Below, in pieces: positions 31,549 to 41,431 of a DNA stretch of 64,000 bases. The translations under genes and the position numbers were made by a program. Position 1 is the stretch's first letter, and each line of letters opens with the position of its first letter. Location: positions 3,757,501 to 3,821,500 of the forward strand of contig NC_092616.1 of assembly GCF_047663525.1 (NCBI RefSeq). Reading direction: 5' to 3'. The notes beneath the pieces were generated by a model. It saw nothing but the letters and a program-made list of their open reading frames with translations. It was not told the origin of the DNA and did not search any database. The DNA comes from Anas platyrhynchos (taxonomy: Eukaryota; Chordata; Aves; Anseriformes; Anatidae).

Positions 31549-34500
31549 CACTGGTAATATAACTCATGCCATGCCAAACTTGTCTTTTGTTCTTGAGTGT
31601 TTTTTTTTTTTGTTGTTCGTTACTGGGGAGAGGGCCATCAACGTAATCCATATAAATTGTCATTGTTTATCCCACTCCTGTGTTTAAACAAAATAAAGGA
31701 ACCTGCACTGAAGAGTGTTTCTGAGATGCTTTTTCTGAGAATTTTGCTGGGGGTTCCATGGTAATGCCCATGGGTAGAAGCAGAAAGCAATAGAGTCCCA
31801 TCAGAACAGCACTGCCAGGAAGCACCGGTGTTTGGTCTGTCTGGGGCAGCTCTTGCTCCATCTCCACACTCTCCTGAGCCTTTTCTGTTGGCATAAGCCT
31901 GGTTGTTCCTGCAGCTTGGTCACAGTACTGCTGTGTGGCAATCTGTGACCAATCCCACCGACAGGCAACGGGCATTTTTGTGATACAGATAGCCTCCAGA
32001 ACAGCATTTCCATCCCATAATGTGATTCAGCTCAGGGTAGCGGCTAGGGTTCAAGTCTTCCTTCACAGTTTCTGTCAAGAACATTGCAGTCCAGAAATGG
32101 ATTCTAAAGGGGGACCTGGCTTTGCCTGTTTCTCCATGGGCTCAGGGTGACGTGATCAGAGCCCCAGCTGGGTGTTTGAGGGCATGGGGACTCACTCAGG
32201 TGTTGCTTGTTGGTGTTCAGCACTCAGGCAGATGGTGAGGAGTCTCCAATTAACCTGCCTGGGGCACTACAACATGTGCTGGGGCTGGTGGCAGGTGAGC
32301 AGTTTTTGGAAGGAATCAGGAGAGCCCAGGGGAGCTGCAGGGACAGTGTGTCCCAGGGGGTCAGCAGTGAATGGAGCCCACAGAGCATGAGCCTCTTCCA
32401 GGTGGAGTCCCCCTGCAATGAAGTGTTAAATCTGGATGTGAGCAGGAAAAGAAGAGCCCCGTGACCCAGGGGACATAGCAGGAATGGGGAAAGAAGTCTG
32501 GTGGGCGAATGCGGAATGTGAATAGTGGAATGCCATAGGGTGCAGCACCCAAACACTTCTTGTGGCACTGGAAAGAAGGCAGGCTACCTCTGAGCACCCT
32601 CGACAGCCACAGAAGAGCTGGTGTGGGAAGCAGTCAGTGGAAGAGCCCTATGAGCTGTCTCTGCCTCCCAGCCTGCCCAGCACAGCCCTGCAGAGTGCCC
32701 CTGTGTCCTGGACACCACAGGCCCCTTGCTCTGCAAAGCAGAACCACCAGCTGGGGCTGTGAGGTGTGCGGAGATAGGGTGCAGGAATGGTTGGCCAGGC
32801 CAGCACAGGCATGCTTCTTCCTGGGAAAGGCTCTCTGTTGAGGTGGGAAGTCCTGGGAGGAGAGTGGGGCCCCGTGTGTGTGCAGGGGATCCCTGGAAAG
32901 AGAAACCCCTGGGTACTTCTGCAGCTTGGAGCAGGCTGCTAGGGCTCGGCGGCAGCAGGAGCTGCCTGAGGAGCTCCAGGACCAGGGCTCTCAGCCCAGC
33001 TCAGAGAGGTGGTTTGTTCCTCCGCAGTGGGACACAGAATGGCTCAGTCAGAAGTCCAGATGTGCCTGGTACAGTTAAGGCTTCAGCATACACATCGTGT
33101 ACATGTGCTGAGGTGAACCTGAGGCTGCACAAATGCCCTCAGCCAGTGTCCATTCCTCATGCTGTGGAGGGTTGGGAGAACGAAGGCTGGTCAGCCTCAC
33201 CTCAGTCCCTGTGAAGGTGATGGGGCAAGCTTTTCCACAGCCACCTCCAGGCACTTGAAGGAAAAAAACAGGATTGCTGAACCCATAGGGGAGGGGAAGG
33301 AAAGGGAAGCAAAGGGAAGCAAAGGGAAGAGAAGGTGCCTACCTGTCTTTAGCAAGGCCTTTGGCTTTGTCTCAAAGAATTCTTATAGCCAGAATGGTGC
33401 TATGTGTATTTAACAAATTGGTGAGGCCGTGGGTGTGCCTGTTTGCTGGACAATCAGGCCCAGATATCATCCATGACACATAGTGCTGTCAGTCAGTTCT
33501 TAGCATCATCCCTCAGCGATCAGCACTTGGAGCAGCACTGCTGAATGTCGTTATTGACTCTCTGAATTACCGGATGGAGCACACTTTCAGATCTTTTCTG
33601 GATGGTGTCAAGGTCCGAGGAGCCCTTGAGCAATCTTATCTATTTAGTCTACCTTGATCAGAAGAGTTGAAGAAGATAAAAATCAGAAGTCTCTTGGAAC
33701 ATTTATTTGTTTATTGTGATTCAATGACCTGTCTTTCAGAGAGCTCTCTGAAGACATAGCATGCAGAGGAAGAAGAAAAGAGAGAGAGGCAGAGGCAGAG
33801 ATATGTCTTGTGTTACTATGACCACGGTAGATCCTGCAAAGAACAATTTGAAGCAGTAGTAGAAAATTTACTTTATAAACTAAGGGTAGAAAATTTACTT
33901 GATAAGCTTACTTTTTTTTTTATCTCCTCAGGTCCTAGCTGACAATGACAGTGCCGGGGGAATAAGTTGAGATCTGTGGTGCCTCAGAAACTTAACAACT
34001 AGTAGGAAGCCTCTGGTCAGCTCAATCTCTGGAGCTGACAGGCCAGCAGCAGTAACATGGCTGGGGACAAGGCCTGTGAGGTGACTGCTTCCTGAAGCAG
34101 CTGATGTGTCAGCCCTTGCCTCCTGGCTGACATCTGTGCTTTCCCACTTACACCTGCCAGTATCCCTGATAAGGCAGCAGAAGGCACCTGCTTGGCACAC
34201 TGGTTGTGAGATGCCCTCTGTCTGAGAGCCTGATAGGCCCCATGCAGGAAGAGGCCTTGGGTGTGGGTTTTTACATCCCTTCTGCCTGAGCACATGGTGG
34301 GACAGGAATGGGTACACAACTTGGTTATGTCTACCTGAGAAACTGGAAGGCCAGCAGCAGGCATGTGTCTTGGAAGATCCTGCTGAGGATTCTCTGGCAG
34401 TGGGAAATAGCAGGAGAGAGTCAAAAGTGGGATAAAGTGCTGCTTGGCAGGTGAAGAGTGGGAATGAGGAGGAGGAAATGTCACTGAAAAGGTAGTGCTG

Positions 34501-34577
34501 TGGGACCTGACATCACCCAGAAGGAGTCTGTGGTCAGCCCATGCCATTTTGTTTCAAAGGACAGCCAGGGAGGGTGG
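31549..34577. repeat. Spacer duplicon, first tandem copy
   Basis: Counterpart of 51336-55320 and, in reverse, of 16200-17670. It contains AATAAAGG at about 31692 after the pseudogene, a (GGGAAGCAAA)n purine repeat at about 33295-33335, and the GCATGTGTCTTGGAAGATCC / GTGAGGTGACTGCTTCC text shared by all three. At about 33020-33160 it looks like a fusion of two repeat halves that are separate in the second copy. Frames on either strand (for example 34017-34547 -) are not conserved. No gene is seen. Confidence 0.65.
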
Positions 34578-34582
34578 GGAGA
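34578..34582. repeat. Target-site duplication of ERVL, left
   Basis: GGAGA directly before the LTR start, repeated at 42028-42032 directly after the other LTR. The uninterrupted site in the paralogous spacers reads GGCAGATATCAG (56781) and, reversed, near 16160. Confidence 0.8.
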
Positions 34583-35179
34583 TGTCGTGGTTTAACCCAG
34601 CCGGCAGCTAAACACCACGCAGCCGTTCGCTCACCCTCCCCCCTCCCTCTCTGGGACGGGGGAGAGAAATGGAAAGTGAAGCCCGTGAGTTGAGATAAAG
34701 ACAGTTTAATAAGACAGGAAAATAATAATAACAAAATAATAATAACAATAATAACAATAATAATAATATGGTGATAATAGGGAAATAATAATAATATGTA
34801 CAAACAAGTGATGCACAATGCAATTGCTCACCACTTGCTGACCGATGCCCAGCCTAACCCCGAGCAGTCCGGCCCCCTTCCCCCGGCTAGCCACCCCTAT
34901 ATATTGTTTAGCATGACGTCAGATGGTATGGAATACCCCTTTGGCTAGTTTGGGTCACCTGTCCTGGGTCTGCCCCCTCCCAGCTCTTACTGCACCCCCA
35001 GCCTGCCCGTTGGCAGGACAGAGCAAAAGGCTGAGATGTCCTTGGCTTAGTATAAGCACTGCTCTGCAACAATTAAAACATCGGGGTGTTATCAGCACTC
35101 TTCTCATCCTAAGCCAAAACACAGCATTCCACCAGCTACTAGGAAGAAAATTAATTCTGTGCTAACTGAAACCAGGACA
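34583..35179 (-). mobile_element. 3' LTR of ERVL
   Basis: 597 bp, with TG...CA ends (plus strand TGTCGTGGTTTAACC...ACCAGGACA). It contains the (AAT)n/(AAC)n tract at about 34723-34800, CRE-like TGACGTCA at 34914-34921 and a TATA box at 34898-34904. One base longer than the other LTR (GGCTAGCCACC against GGCTACCACC). Confidence 0.93.
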
Positions 35180-35196
35180 TCTATCCACCCCTTATT
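35180..35196 (-). other. Polypurine tract of ERVL
   Basis: On the sense strand AATAAGGGGTGGATAGA directly precedes the 3' LTR, the expected place for the plus-strand primer of retroviral DNA synthesis. It is purine-rich with three pyrimidines, so its exact limits are uncertain. Confidence 0.5.
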
Positions 35197-35318
35197 CCAT
35201 ACCATTTATGTCATGCTCAGGTTACACTCTTTTCCATACATTCTAATTAGTCACCTATAGTAATCATGGTAGTGATAACATACAGTGTAATATACTAATT
35301 AACATGGTACAATTCAGT

Positions 35319-38300
35319 TTATGGGCTATTCTCACCCAGTATTAAATCTCCTTGAGGTACACACCGGACCTCTCCGTTCTTTTGCATCACCCACCAAGTG
35401 TATCCAGGTCCCTGAGCGAAAACAATTCCACGAATAGGTTTGCCTTTTCCTGAGGCAGGAGTAGCCCAGACTGTTTTACCCAGCATATTTTTTACATGCA
35501 CTACAGGAACCTTATCCCCATCTACAGTACGTAACAGGTTTGATTGGGCAGGCCCAGCTCGGTTGGTAGATCCCCTAGTATTGACTAACCAGGTGGCTTT
35601 TGCCAAATGCGTATCCCAGTTTTTGAACGTCCCAGCGCCCATTGCTTTCAAGGTAGTCTTTAACAGGCCATTGTATCGTTCAACTTTCCCGGAGGCTGGT
35701 GCATGATAGGGGATGTGATACACCCATTCAATACCATGTTCTTTGGCCCAAGTGTCTATAAGGTTGTTTCGGAAGTGAGTCCCATTGTCTGATTCTATTC
35801 TTTCTGGGGTGCCATGTCGCCATAGGACTTGCTTTTCAAGGCCCAGGATGGTGTTCTGGGCGGTGGCATGAGGCACAGGATATGTTTCCAGCCATCCAGT
35901 GGTTGCTTCCACCATTGTAAGTACGTGGCGCTTGCCATTGCGAGTTTGAGGGAGTGTGATGTAATCAATCTGCCAGGCCTCTCCATATTTATATTTCAGC
36001 CATCGTCCTCCATACCAAAGAGGCTTTGACCGTTTGGCTTGCTTGATTGCAGCACATGTTTCACAGTCATGAATAACCTGTGCTATAGCGTCCATGGTCA
36101 AGTCCACCCCTCGATCACGAGCCCATCTGTATGTTGCGTCTCTACCTTGATGGCCTGAGGTGTCATGGGCCCATCGGGCTATAAATAATTCACCTTTATG
36201 CTGCCAATCCAGGTCCACCTGAGCTACTTCAATCTTAGCAGCCTGATCCACCTGCTGGTTGTTTTGATGTTCTTCAGTAGCGCGATTCTTGGGCACATGA
36301 GCATCTACGTGGCGTACTTTCACAGCCAGGTTCTCTACCCGAGCAGCAATATCTTGCCACAATGCAGCAGCCCAGATGGGTTTGCCCCTGCGCTGCCAGT
36401 TGTTTTGCTTCCATTGCTGTAACCATCCCCACAGGGCATTTGCTACCATCCATGAATCGGTGTAGAGATAGAGAACTGGCCATTTTTCTCGTTCAGCAAT
36501 GTCTAAAGCCAGCTGAATGGCTTTCACTTCTGCAAACTGACTCGATTCACCTTCTCCCTCAGCAGCTTCTGCAACTCGTCGCGTAGGACTCCATACAGCA
36601 GCCTTCCATCTCCGATGCTTCCCCACAATACGACAGGACCCATCAGTGAACAGGGCATATTTCTTTTCATTCTCTGGCAACTGGTTGTACAGTGGGGCTT
36701 CTTCAGCACGACCCACCTCCTCCTCTGATGATATCCCAAAGTATTTGCCTTCTGGCCAGTCCATGATCACTTCCAATATTCCTGGGCGACTGGGGTTTCC
36801 TATTCGAGCCCGCTGAGTAATCAGTGCAACCCACTTGCTCCATGTAGCATCAGTTGCATGATGCGTAGAGGGGACCCTTCCCTTGAACATCCAGCCTAGT
36901 ACTGGCAATCGGGGTGCTAGGAGGAGTTGCGCTTCAGTACCGACCACCTCCGAAGCAGATCGAACTCCTTCATATGCTGCCAATATCTCCTTTTCAGTTG
37001 GAGTATAGCGGGCCTCAGATCCTCTGTATCCCCGACTCCAAAACCCCAGGGGCCGACCTCGAGTTTCCCCAGGTTCTTTCTGCCAGAGGCTCCAGGTGGG
37101 GCCGTTCTCCCCGGCTGCAGTGTAGAGCACATTCTTTACATCTGGTCCTGTTCGAACTGGCCCAAGGGCTACTGCATGGACTATTTCCTGCTTGATTTGT
37201 TCAAAGGCTTGTCGTTGTTCAGGGCCCCACTGAAACTCATTCTTCTTACGGGTTACTTGGTAGAGCGGGTTTACAATCAGACTGTAATTTGGGATGTGCA
37301 TTCTCCAAAACCCCACAACACCTAGGAAAGTCTGTGTTTCTTTTTTGTTAGTTGGTGGAGACATAGCTGTTATTTTGTTGATCACATCCATTGGGATTTG
37401 ACGACGTCCATCTTGCCATTTTATTCCTAAAAACTGGATCTCTCGTGCAGGTCCTTTGACTTTATTTTGTTTTATGGCAAAACCGGCTTTCAGAAGGATT
37501 TGGACTATCTTCTTCCCTTTCTCGAAAACTTCCTCTGCTGTGTCACCCCACACAATAATGTCATCGATGTACTGCAGGTGTTCAGGAGCTTCCCCCTGCT
37601 CTAGCGCAGACTGGATCAGCCCATGGCAAATGGTAGGGCTGTGTTTCCACCCCTGGGGCAGCCTATTCCAAGTATATTGGACTCCCCTCCAAGTGAAGGC
37701 AAATTGTGGCCTGCACTCTGCTGCTAGAGGGATGGAGAAAAATGCATTAGCGATATCAATTGTGGCGTACCACTTGGCTGCCCTTGATTCAAGTTCATAC
37801 TGAAGTTCCAGCATGTCTGGCACTGCAGCACTCAGTGGTGGCGTGACTTCATTCAGGCCGCGATAGTCCACTGTTAGTCTCCACTCGCCATTAGACTTTC
37901 TCACTGGCCATATGGGGCTATTGAAAGGTGAATGGGTCTTGCTGATCACTCCTTGGCTCTCCAATTGACGAATTAGCTTATGGATGGGGATCAGGGAGTC
38001 TCGGTTAGTGCGATATTGCCGCCGGTGCACAGTTGTGGTAGCGATTGGCACTTGCTGTTCTTCGACCCTCAGCAACCCCACAACAGAGGGGTCCTCTGAG
38101 AGACCAGGCAAGGTAGATAATTGTTTAATGCCCTCTGTCTCTAAGGCAGCTATACCAAAAGCCCACCGGAACCCTTTTGGGTCCTTGCAATATCCTCTTC
38201 TAAGATAGTCTATGCCAAGGATACATGGAGCATCCGGGCCAGTCACAATGCGGTGCTTTTCCCACTCATTCCCAGTCAGACTCACTTCAGCCTCCAATAC

Positions 38301-38504
38301 AGTCAACTGCTGAGATCCTCCTGTCACTCCACAAATATAGATGGGCTCTGGTCCTTTATAGCTCGATGGCATTATAGTACATTGTGCACCGGTGTCTACT
38401 AAAGCCTTATACTTCTGTGCGCGTGATGTGCCAGGCCATCGAATCCACACAGTCCAATAAACTCGATTGTCCCTTTCCTCCCCCTGGCTGGAGGCAGGGC
38501 CCCC
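35319..38504 (-). CDS. pol: ERVL pro-pol (protease, reverse transcriptase, RNase H, integrase)
   Basis: The frame is open from directly after the gag UAG; the first ATG is at 38450, giving 1043 residues. Numbered from that ATG: protease DTG at 19-21; reverse transcriptase with DIANAF (D232), LPQGW and catalytic YIDD (294-297); RNase H with FTDGS (D603), E641, YTDSW (D665) and D735; integrase with an HHCC zinc site (H762, H767, C796, C799) and the DDE triad D829, D888 and E924. Every catalytic residue I can place is present, and there is no frameshift. It lies in the same frame as gag, so a Gag-Pro-Pol fusion would need readthrough of one UAG. The stop is followed by about 140 bp before the LTR. 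Host origin is excluded by domain order and LTR context. Confidence 0.95.
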   Translation of the reverse strand, partial: GGPASSQGEERDNRVYWTVWIRWPGTSRAQKYKALVDTGAQCTIMPSSYKGPEPIYICGVTGGSQQLTVLEAEVSLTGNEWEKHRIVTGPDAPCILGIDYLRRGYCKDPKGFRWAFGIAALETEGIKQLSTLPGLSEDPSVVGLLRVEEQQVPIATTTVHRRQYRTNRDSLIPIHKLIRQLESQGVISKTHSPFNSPIWPVRKSNGEWRLTVDYRGLNEVTPPLSAAVPDMLELQYELESRAAKWYATIDIANAFFSIPLAAECRPQFAFTWRGVQYTWNRLPQGWKHSPTICHGLIQSALEQGEAPEHLQYIDDIIVWGDTAEEVFEKGKKIVQILLKAGFAIKQNKVKGPAREIQFLGIKWQDGRRQIPMDVINKITAMSPPTNKKETQTFLGVVGFWRMHIPNYSLIVNPLYQVTRKKNEFQWGPEQRQAFEQIKQEIVHAVALGPVRTGPDVKNVLYTAAGENGPTWSLWQKEPGETRGRPLGFWSRGYRGSEARYTPTEKEILAAYEGVRSASEVVGTEAQLLLAPRLPVLGWMFKGRVPSTHHATDATWSKWVALITQRARIGNPSRPGILEVIMDWPEGKYFGISSEEEVGRAEEAPLYNQLPENEKKYALFTDGSCRIVGKHRRWKAAVWSPTRRVAEAAEGEGESSQFAEVKAIQLALDIAEREKWPVLYLYTDSWMVANALWGWLQQWKQNNWQRRGKPIWAAALWQDIAARVENLAVKVRHVDAHVPKNRATEEHQNNQQVDQAAKIEVAQVDLDWQHKGELFIARWAHDTSGHQGRDATYRWARDRGVDLTMDAIAQVIHDCETCAAIKQAKRSKPLWYGGRWLKYKYGEAWQIDYITLPQTRNGKRHVLTMVEATTGWLETYPVPHATAQNTILGLEKQVLWRHGTPERIESDNGTHFRNNLIDTWAKEHGIEWVYHIPYHAPASGKVERYNGLLKTTLKAMGAGTFKNWDTHLAKATWLVNTRGSTNRAGPAQSNLLRTVDGDKVPVVHVKNMLGKTVWATPASGKGKPIRGIVFAQGPGYTWWVMQKNGEVRCVPQGDLILGENSP

Positions 38505-41330
38505 CTAATCCTGGTCAGAATCTTCTTCGTTTCTGTGTTTGAAGGACTGTCTGCTGGAAGTTGGAGCAGCAAACTTTTCAGAGAATCCCTTTTTCCTGAT
38601 TGTTTTCTTTTGCAACTCACGTACCCGTGCCTCTAGGGTCGCGGTAGATTTTCCATCCCATTTTCTCATGTCCTCTCCATGGTCTCGTAAGTAAAACCGC
38701 AGGGTGGCACGGGGTGAGTACCCACCATATCGTCTTCCTTGTGTGGGTGAACGCCTACCCCTGACAGCTGAGACACTGCTTTGTACAGGTGCGGAGGAGA
38801 ATAATCTCTCTTCAAGTTGGTGAACCTTTTCAGAAAGTTTCTCCCAAGTGTTCTCTTTTGGTCGGTGGACACTGGTTGGTTCAGGTGGGGAGGACAATAG
38901 ATTCTCTTCAAGTTGGTGAACCTTTTCAGAAAGTTTCTCCACAGCTGAGACGCAGGCCTGTAAGGAAGAGGAGAGACTTTCTTCGTACTGCCGGAGTTGT
39001 TTAGCTGCTTCATCCACTGTGGGTTCCTCATCCTCTTTCCAGGCCATTATTGCCAATGAGCTGGCATATGATGATGGTGCACTCCGTACAAACTTCCGCC
39101 ACATGGGTCGTGTACACTTGACTTCATCTGGATCTTTGGATGTTTGTCTCTGGTCTGGATCCTCATAAATCACTTCCCGTACGGCTAATTCCCTCAGGTA
39201 CTGGATTCCCTTCTCCATAGTGGTCCACTTGCCTGGTAGACATAAAAGTTCTTCCTTGAAGGGATACCTTTCCCTCACAGCTGAGAGGAGACGCCTCCAG
39301 AGGCTGGTGGATTGTGCTCCATCTGCAATTGCTTTGTCAATGCCGGCGTCTCGAGCAAGGGATCCCAGCCGCTTGGCTTCCCTGCCGTCTAATTCCACAC
39401 AATTGGCTCCAGAGTCCCAGCACCGGAGCAGCCAGGTGACAAGCTGCTCACCTATACAGCGACCAAAATCTTTTCGCACATCTCGTAGCTCGCGCTCGTT
39501 TAGGCTTCGGGTAGTTACTGTTGCTTTTTCGGCATCCTCATCTTCCTCCTCCTGAATCCTTGATGGCCCAGCGTCGTCGTCATCTTCGTCATCTCTATAC
39601 CTAGTTTTGGCAGAAGCCTTACCTGGGTTGGCAGGAGACTCTCTGCGTTCTAAACGACTTGAATTTCTATACCATTTTTTCACCTTCTCTACAGGGGCAG
39701 CTTGCACTGCTACTGCTCGTTTCTCTGACTTTGTTACAGAGTCTGCTACAGGGGTTGGAATACCCTCTGCAGGGGCAGCTTGCACTGCTACTGCTCGTTT
39801 CTCTGACCCCGTTACAGGGATTGGAATACCCTCTGCAGGGTCAACTTGCACTGCTACAGCTCGTTTCTCTGACACGGCCACAGGAGCTGGAGCGGCTGCA
39901 GGAGCTGGAGCAGTTGCAGGAACTGGAGCTTTAGCGGCTACAGGAGCTGGAGCTGGAGCTGGAGCAGTTGCAGGAGCTGGGACTGGAGCAGCAGTAGGAG
40001 CTGGAGCTGGAGCGGCTTCAGGAGCTGGAGCTGGAGCGGCTTCAGGAGCTGGGGCTGGAGCGGCTGCAGGAACTGGAGCTGGAGTGGCTGCAGGAGCTGG
40101 AGCTGGAGTGGCTGCAGGAGCTGGAGCTGGAGCGGCTTCAGGAGCTGGAGCTGGAGCGGCTGCAGGAGCTGGGACTGGAGCGGCTGCAGGAGCTGGAGCG
40201 GCTGCAGGAGCTGGGACTGGAGCGGCTGCAGGAGCTGGAACTGGAGCGGCTGCAGGAGCTGGGACTGGAGCGGCTGCAGGAGCTGGAGCGGCTGCAGGAG
40301 CTGGGACTGGAGCGGCTGCAGGAGCTGGGACTGGAGCGGCTGCAGGAGCTGGAGCTGGAGCTGGAGCAGCTGCAGGAACCGGATCTGGAGTGGCTGCAGG
40401 AGCTGGGGCTGGAGCGGCTGCAGGAACCGGATCTGGAGCGGCTTCCGAGTCCACCGTAGGGGTCACAGTGGCCGTTGGATCTGTCACAGGGCTTGGAGTG
40501 GCCGCAGGGTCTGTCACTAAGTTGATAGCAGTATCAATGGCAGCTCGATAGGCATGAGCCAGGCCCCAGCACGTTACAATGATTTGTGTTACTTTGGAAC
40601 TGCCAGAATCATGACACCTTTTTTTCAAGCATTCTGCCAGTTTTTGAGGATTTTGCCATTGTTCAGGGGTGAATTTCCAACACACTGGGGGTGCCAACTG
40701 CTCTAGATGCCTGCCCATATCCGCCCATACTCCCTGCCACCCACAACTATCCTGCCTCCGGGCAGATATCCGGATGAGCTTCCCAAGTAGTTGTTTAACT
40801 TTAAGCAGAACCTGAAGTGCATTCATGAGGCAGAACAACAAGACTATGGTATTCTGAGTATTCCAGAAATATTCAATATCTTGGAGAGCTATTGTGACAA
40901 GCTCAGGGGATAAGAGAGTGGTGAAGGAGGAAGGCAGAGTGATCCAGGAGGATACAGGGGGGGTGAAGGAGAAAGGGAGAGTAAGCAAGTAAGGAAAAAT
41001 ATCCTCCCCTTTCCCCTCCACAGATTGACTCCCTAATGAAAAAAAACAATAGGTATAATTGCTAATAGTTTCCAAGATACAGTTTCCAAAGTACAGAGTC
41101 GACGATGTTACTGAATACAAATAACAAGTTAGAGTCATGACCACATATTTCATCGTCTCATAAGCCATTGCTACAACACACAGTACCATAATGATCTGAA
41201 ACCAGGGCCCGGAGAGGATAAACAACACGACAGAGAGCAAATACGGAAAATAATGTACTATAATACTCAATTTGGAAAACAGGCGCAGCAGAGTTGAGAT
41301 TAAAGCAATCAGCATTATGACAAGTGACAA
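38505..41330 (-). CDS. gag: ERVL gag-like protein with hydrophobic N-terminus and Pro-Ala repeats
   Basis: 941 residues starting about 75 bp after the primer-binding site. Residues 1-80 contain two or three strongly hydrophobic segments and no MG myristoylation start. 150-190 is again hydrophobic. 210-300 is a normal globular stretch. About 295-485 is a long Pro-Ala (PAPA) repeat, then three repeats containing KRAVAVQ, an acidic run near 590, a capsid-like helical part (about 615-780), two EKLSEKVHQLEE heptad units, and a basic tail. No CCHC zinc knuckle is visible. An internal MGRHLEQLA at residue 206 could be an alternative start. Position and neighbours make it the structural protein. It ends in UAG, with pro-pol open in the same frame after it. 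Confidence 0.85.
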   Translation of the reverse strand: MSLVIMLIALISTLLRLFSKLSIIVHYFPYLLSVVLFILSGPWFQIIMVLCVVAMAYETMKYVVMTLTCYLYSVTSSTLYFGNCILETISNYTYCFFSLGSQSVEGKGEDIFPYLLTLPFSFTPPVSSWITLPSSFTTLLSPELVTIALQDIEYFWNTQNTIVLLFCLMNALQVLLKVKQLLGKLIRISARRQDSCGWQGVWADMGRHLEQLAPPVCWKFTPEQWQNPQKLAECLKKRCHDSGSSKVTQIIVTCWGLAHAYRAAIDTAINLVTDPAATPSPVTDPTATVTPTVDSEAAPDPVPAAAPAPAPAATPDPVPAAAPAPAPAPAAAPVPAPAAAPVPAPAAAPAPAAAPVPAPAAAPVPAPAAAPVPAPAAAPAPAAAPVPAPAAAPAPAPEAAPAPAPAATPAPAPAATPAPVPAAAPAPAPEAAPAPAPEAAPAPAPTAAPVPAPATAPAPAPAPVAAKAPVPATAPAPAAAPAPVAVSEKRAVAVQVDPAEGIPIPVTGSEKRAVAVQAAPAEGIPTPVADSVTKSEKRAVAVQAAPVEKVKKWYRNSSRLERRESPANPGKASAKTRYRDDEDDDDAGPSRIQEEEDEDAEKATVTTRSLNERELRDVRKDFGRCIGEQLVTWLLRCWDSGANCVELDGREAKRLGSLARDAGIDKAIADGAQSTSLWRRLLSAVRERYPFKEELLCLPGKWTTMEKGIQYLRELAVREVIYEDPDQRQTSKDPDEVKCTRPMWRKFVRSAPSSYASSLAIMAWKEDEEPTVDEAAKQLRQYEESLSSSLQACVSAVEKLSEKVHQLEENLLSSPPEPTSVHRPKENTWEKLSEKVHQLEERLFSSAPVQSSVSAVRGRRSPTQGRRYGGYSPRATLRFYLRDHGEDMRKWDGKSTATLEARVRELQKKTIRKKGFSEKFAAPTSSRQSFKHRNEEDSDQD
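39890..40445. repeat. GC-rich minisatellite inside gag
   Basis: Tandem variants of GGAGCTGGAGCTGGAGCGG / CTGCAGGAGCTGGGACT, mostly in 6-bp multiples, so the Pro-Ala frame is kept. It also keeps the opposite strand open, producing a long but meaningless plus-strand frame (39607-40551). Confidence 0.9.
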
Positions 41331-41406
41331 TTAAGCTGGTCTAATCCTTACACCAATTTTAGTTTAACACACTCTGGTCAGATCTGCCGTTATCTCAACC
41401 TTTCGG

Positions 41407-41424
41407 GCCCCACGTTGGGCGCCA
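41407..41424 (-). other. Primer-binding site of ERVL
   Basis: On the sense strand TGGCGCCCAACGTGGGGC, seven bases after the 5' LTR. As I recall this is complementary to the 3' end of tRNA-Lys(1,2), not tRNA-Leu, in spite of the ERVL-type pol. The tRNA assignment is from memory. Confidence 0.75.
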
Positions 41425-41431
41425 AAAAGAC

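Noticed and set aside
34017-34547. 176-codon minus-strand frame in the spacer, related to 54854-55361 and 16199-16672
   Set aside because: Similar text recurs because the spacer is duplicated, but the frame shifts and stops differ among copies; no motif.
35180-35318. Possible env gene after pol
   Set aside because: Only about 140 bp lie between the pol stop and the 3' LTR; no room for env.
39890-40445. Possible CRISPR-like array
   Set aside because: Units are short, contiguous and without spacers; it is a minisatellite in a vertebrate retroviral gene.
39607-40551. Long plus-strand frame (314 codons, Gly-Ala rich)
   Set aside because: Mirror of the Pro-Ala minisatellite on the opposite strand of gag; no domain and no own promoter context.
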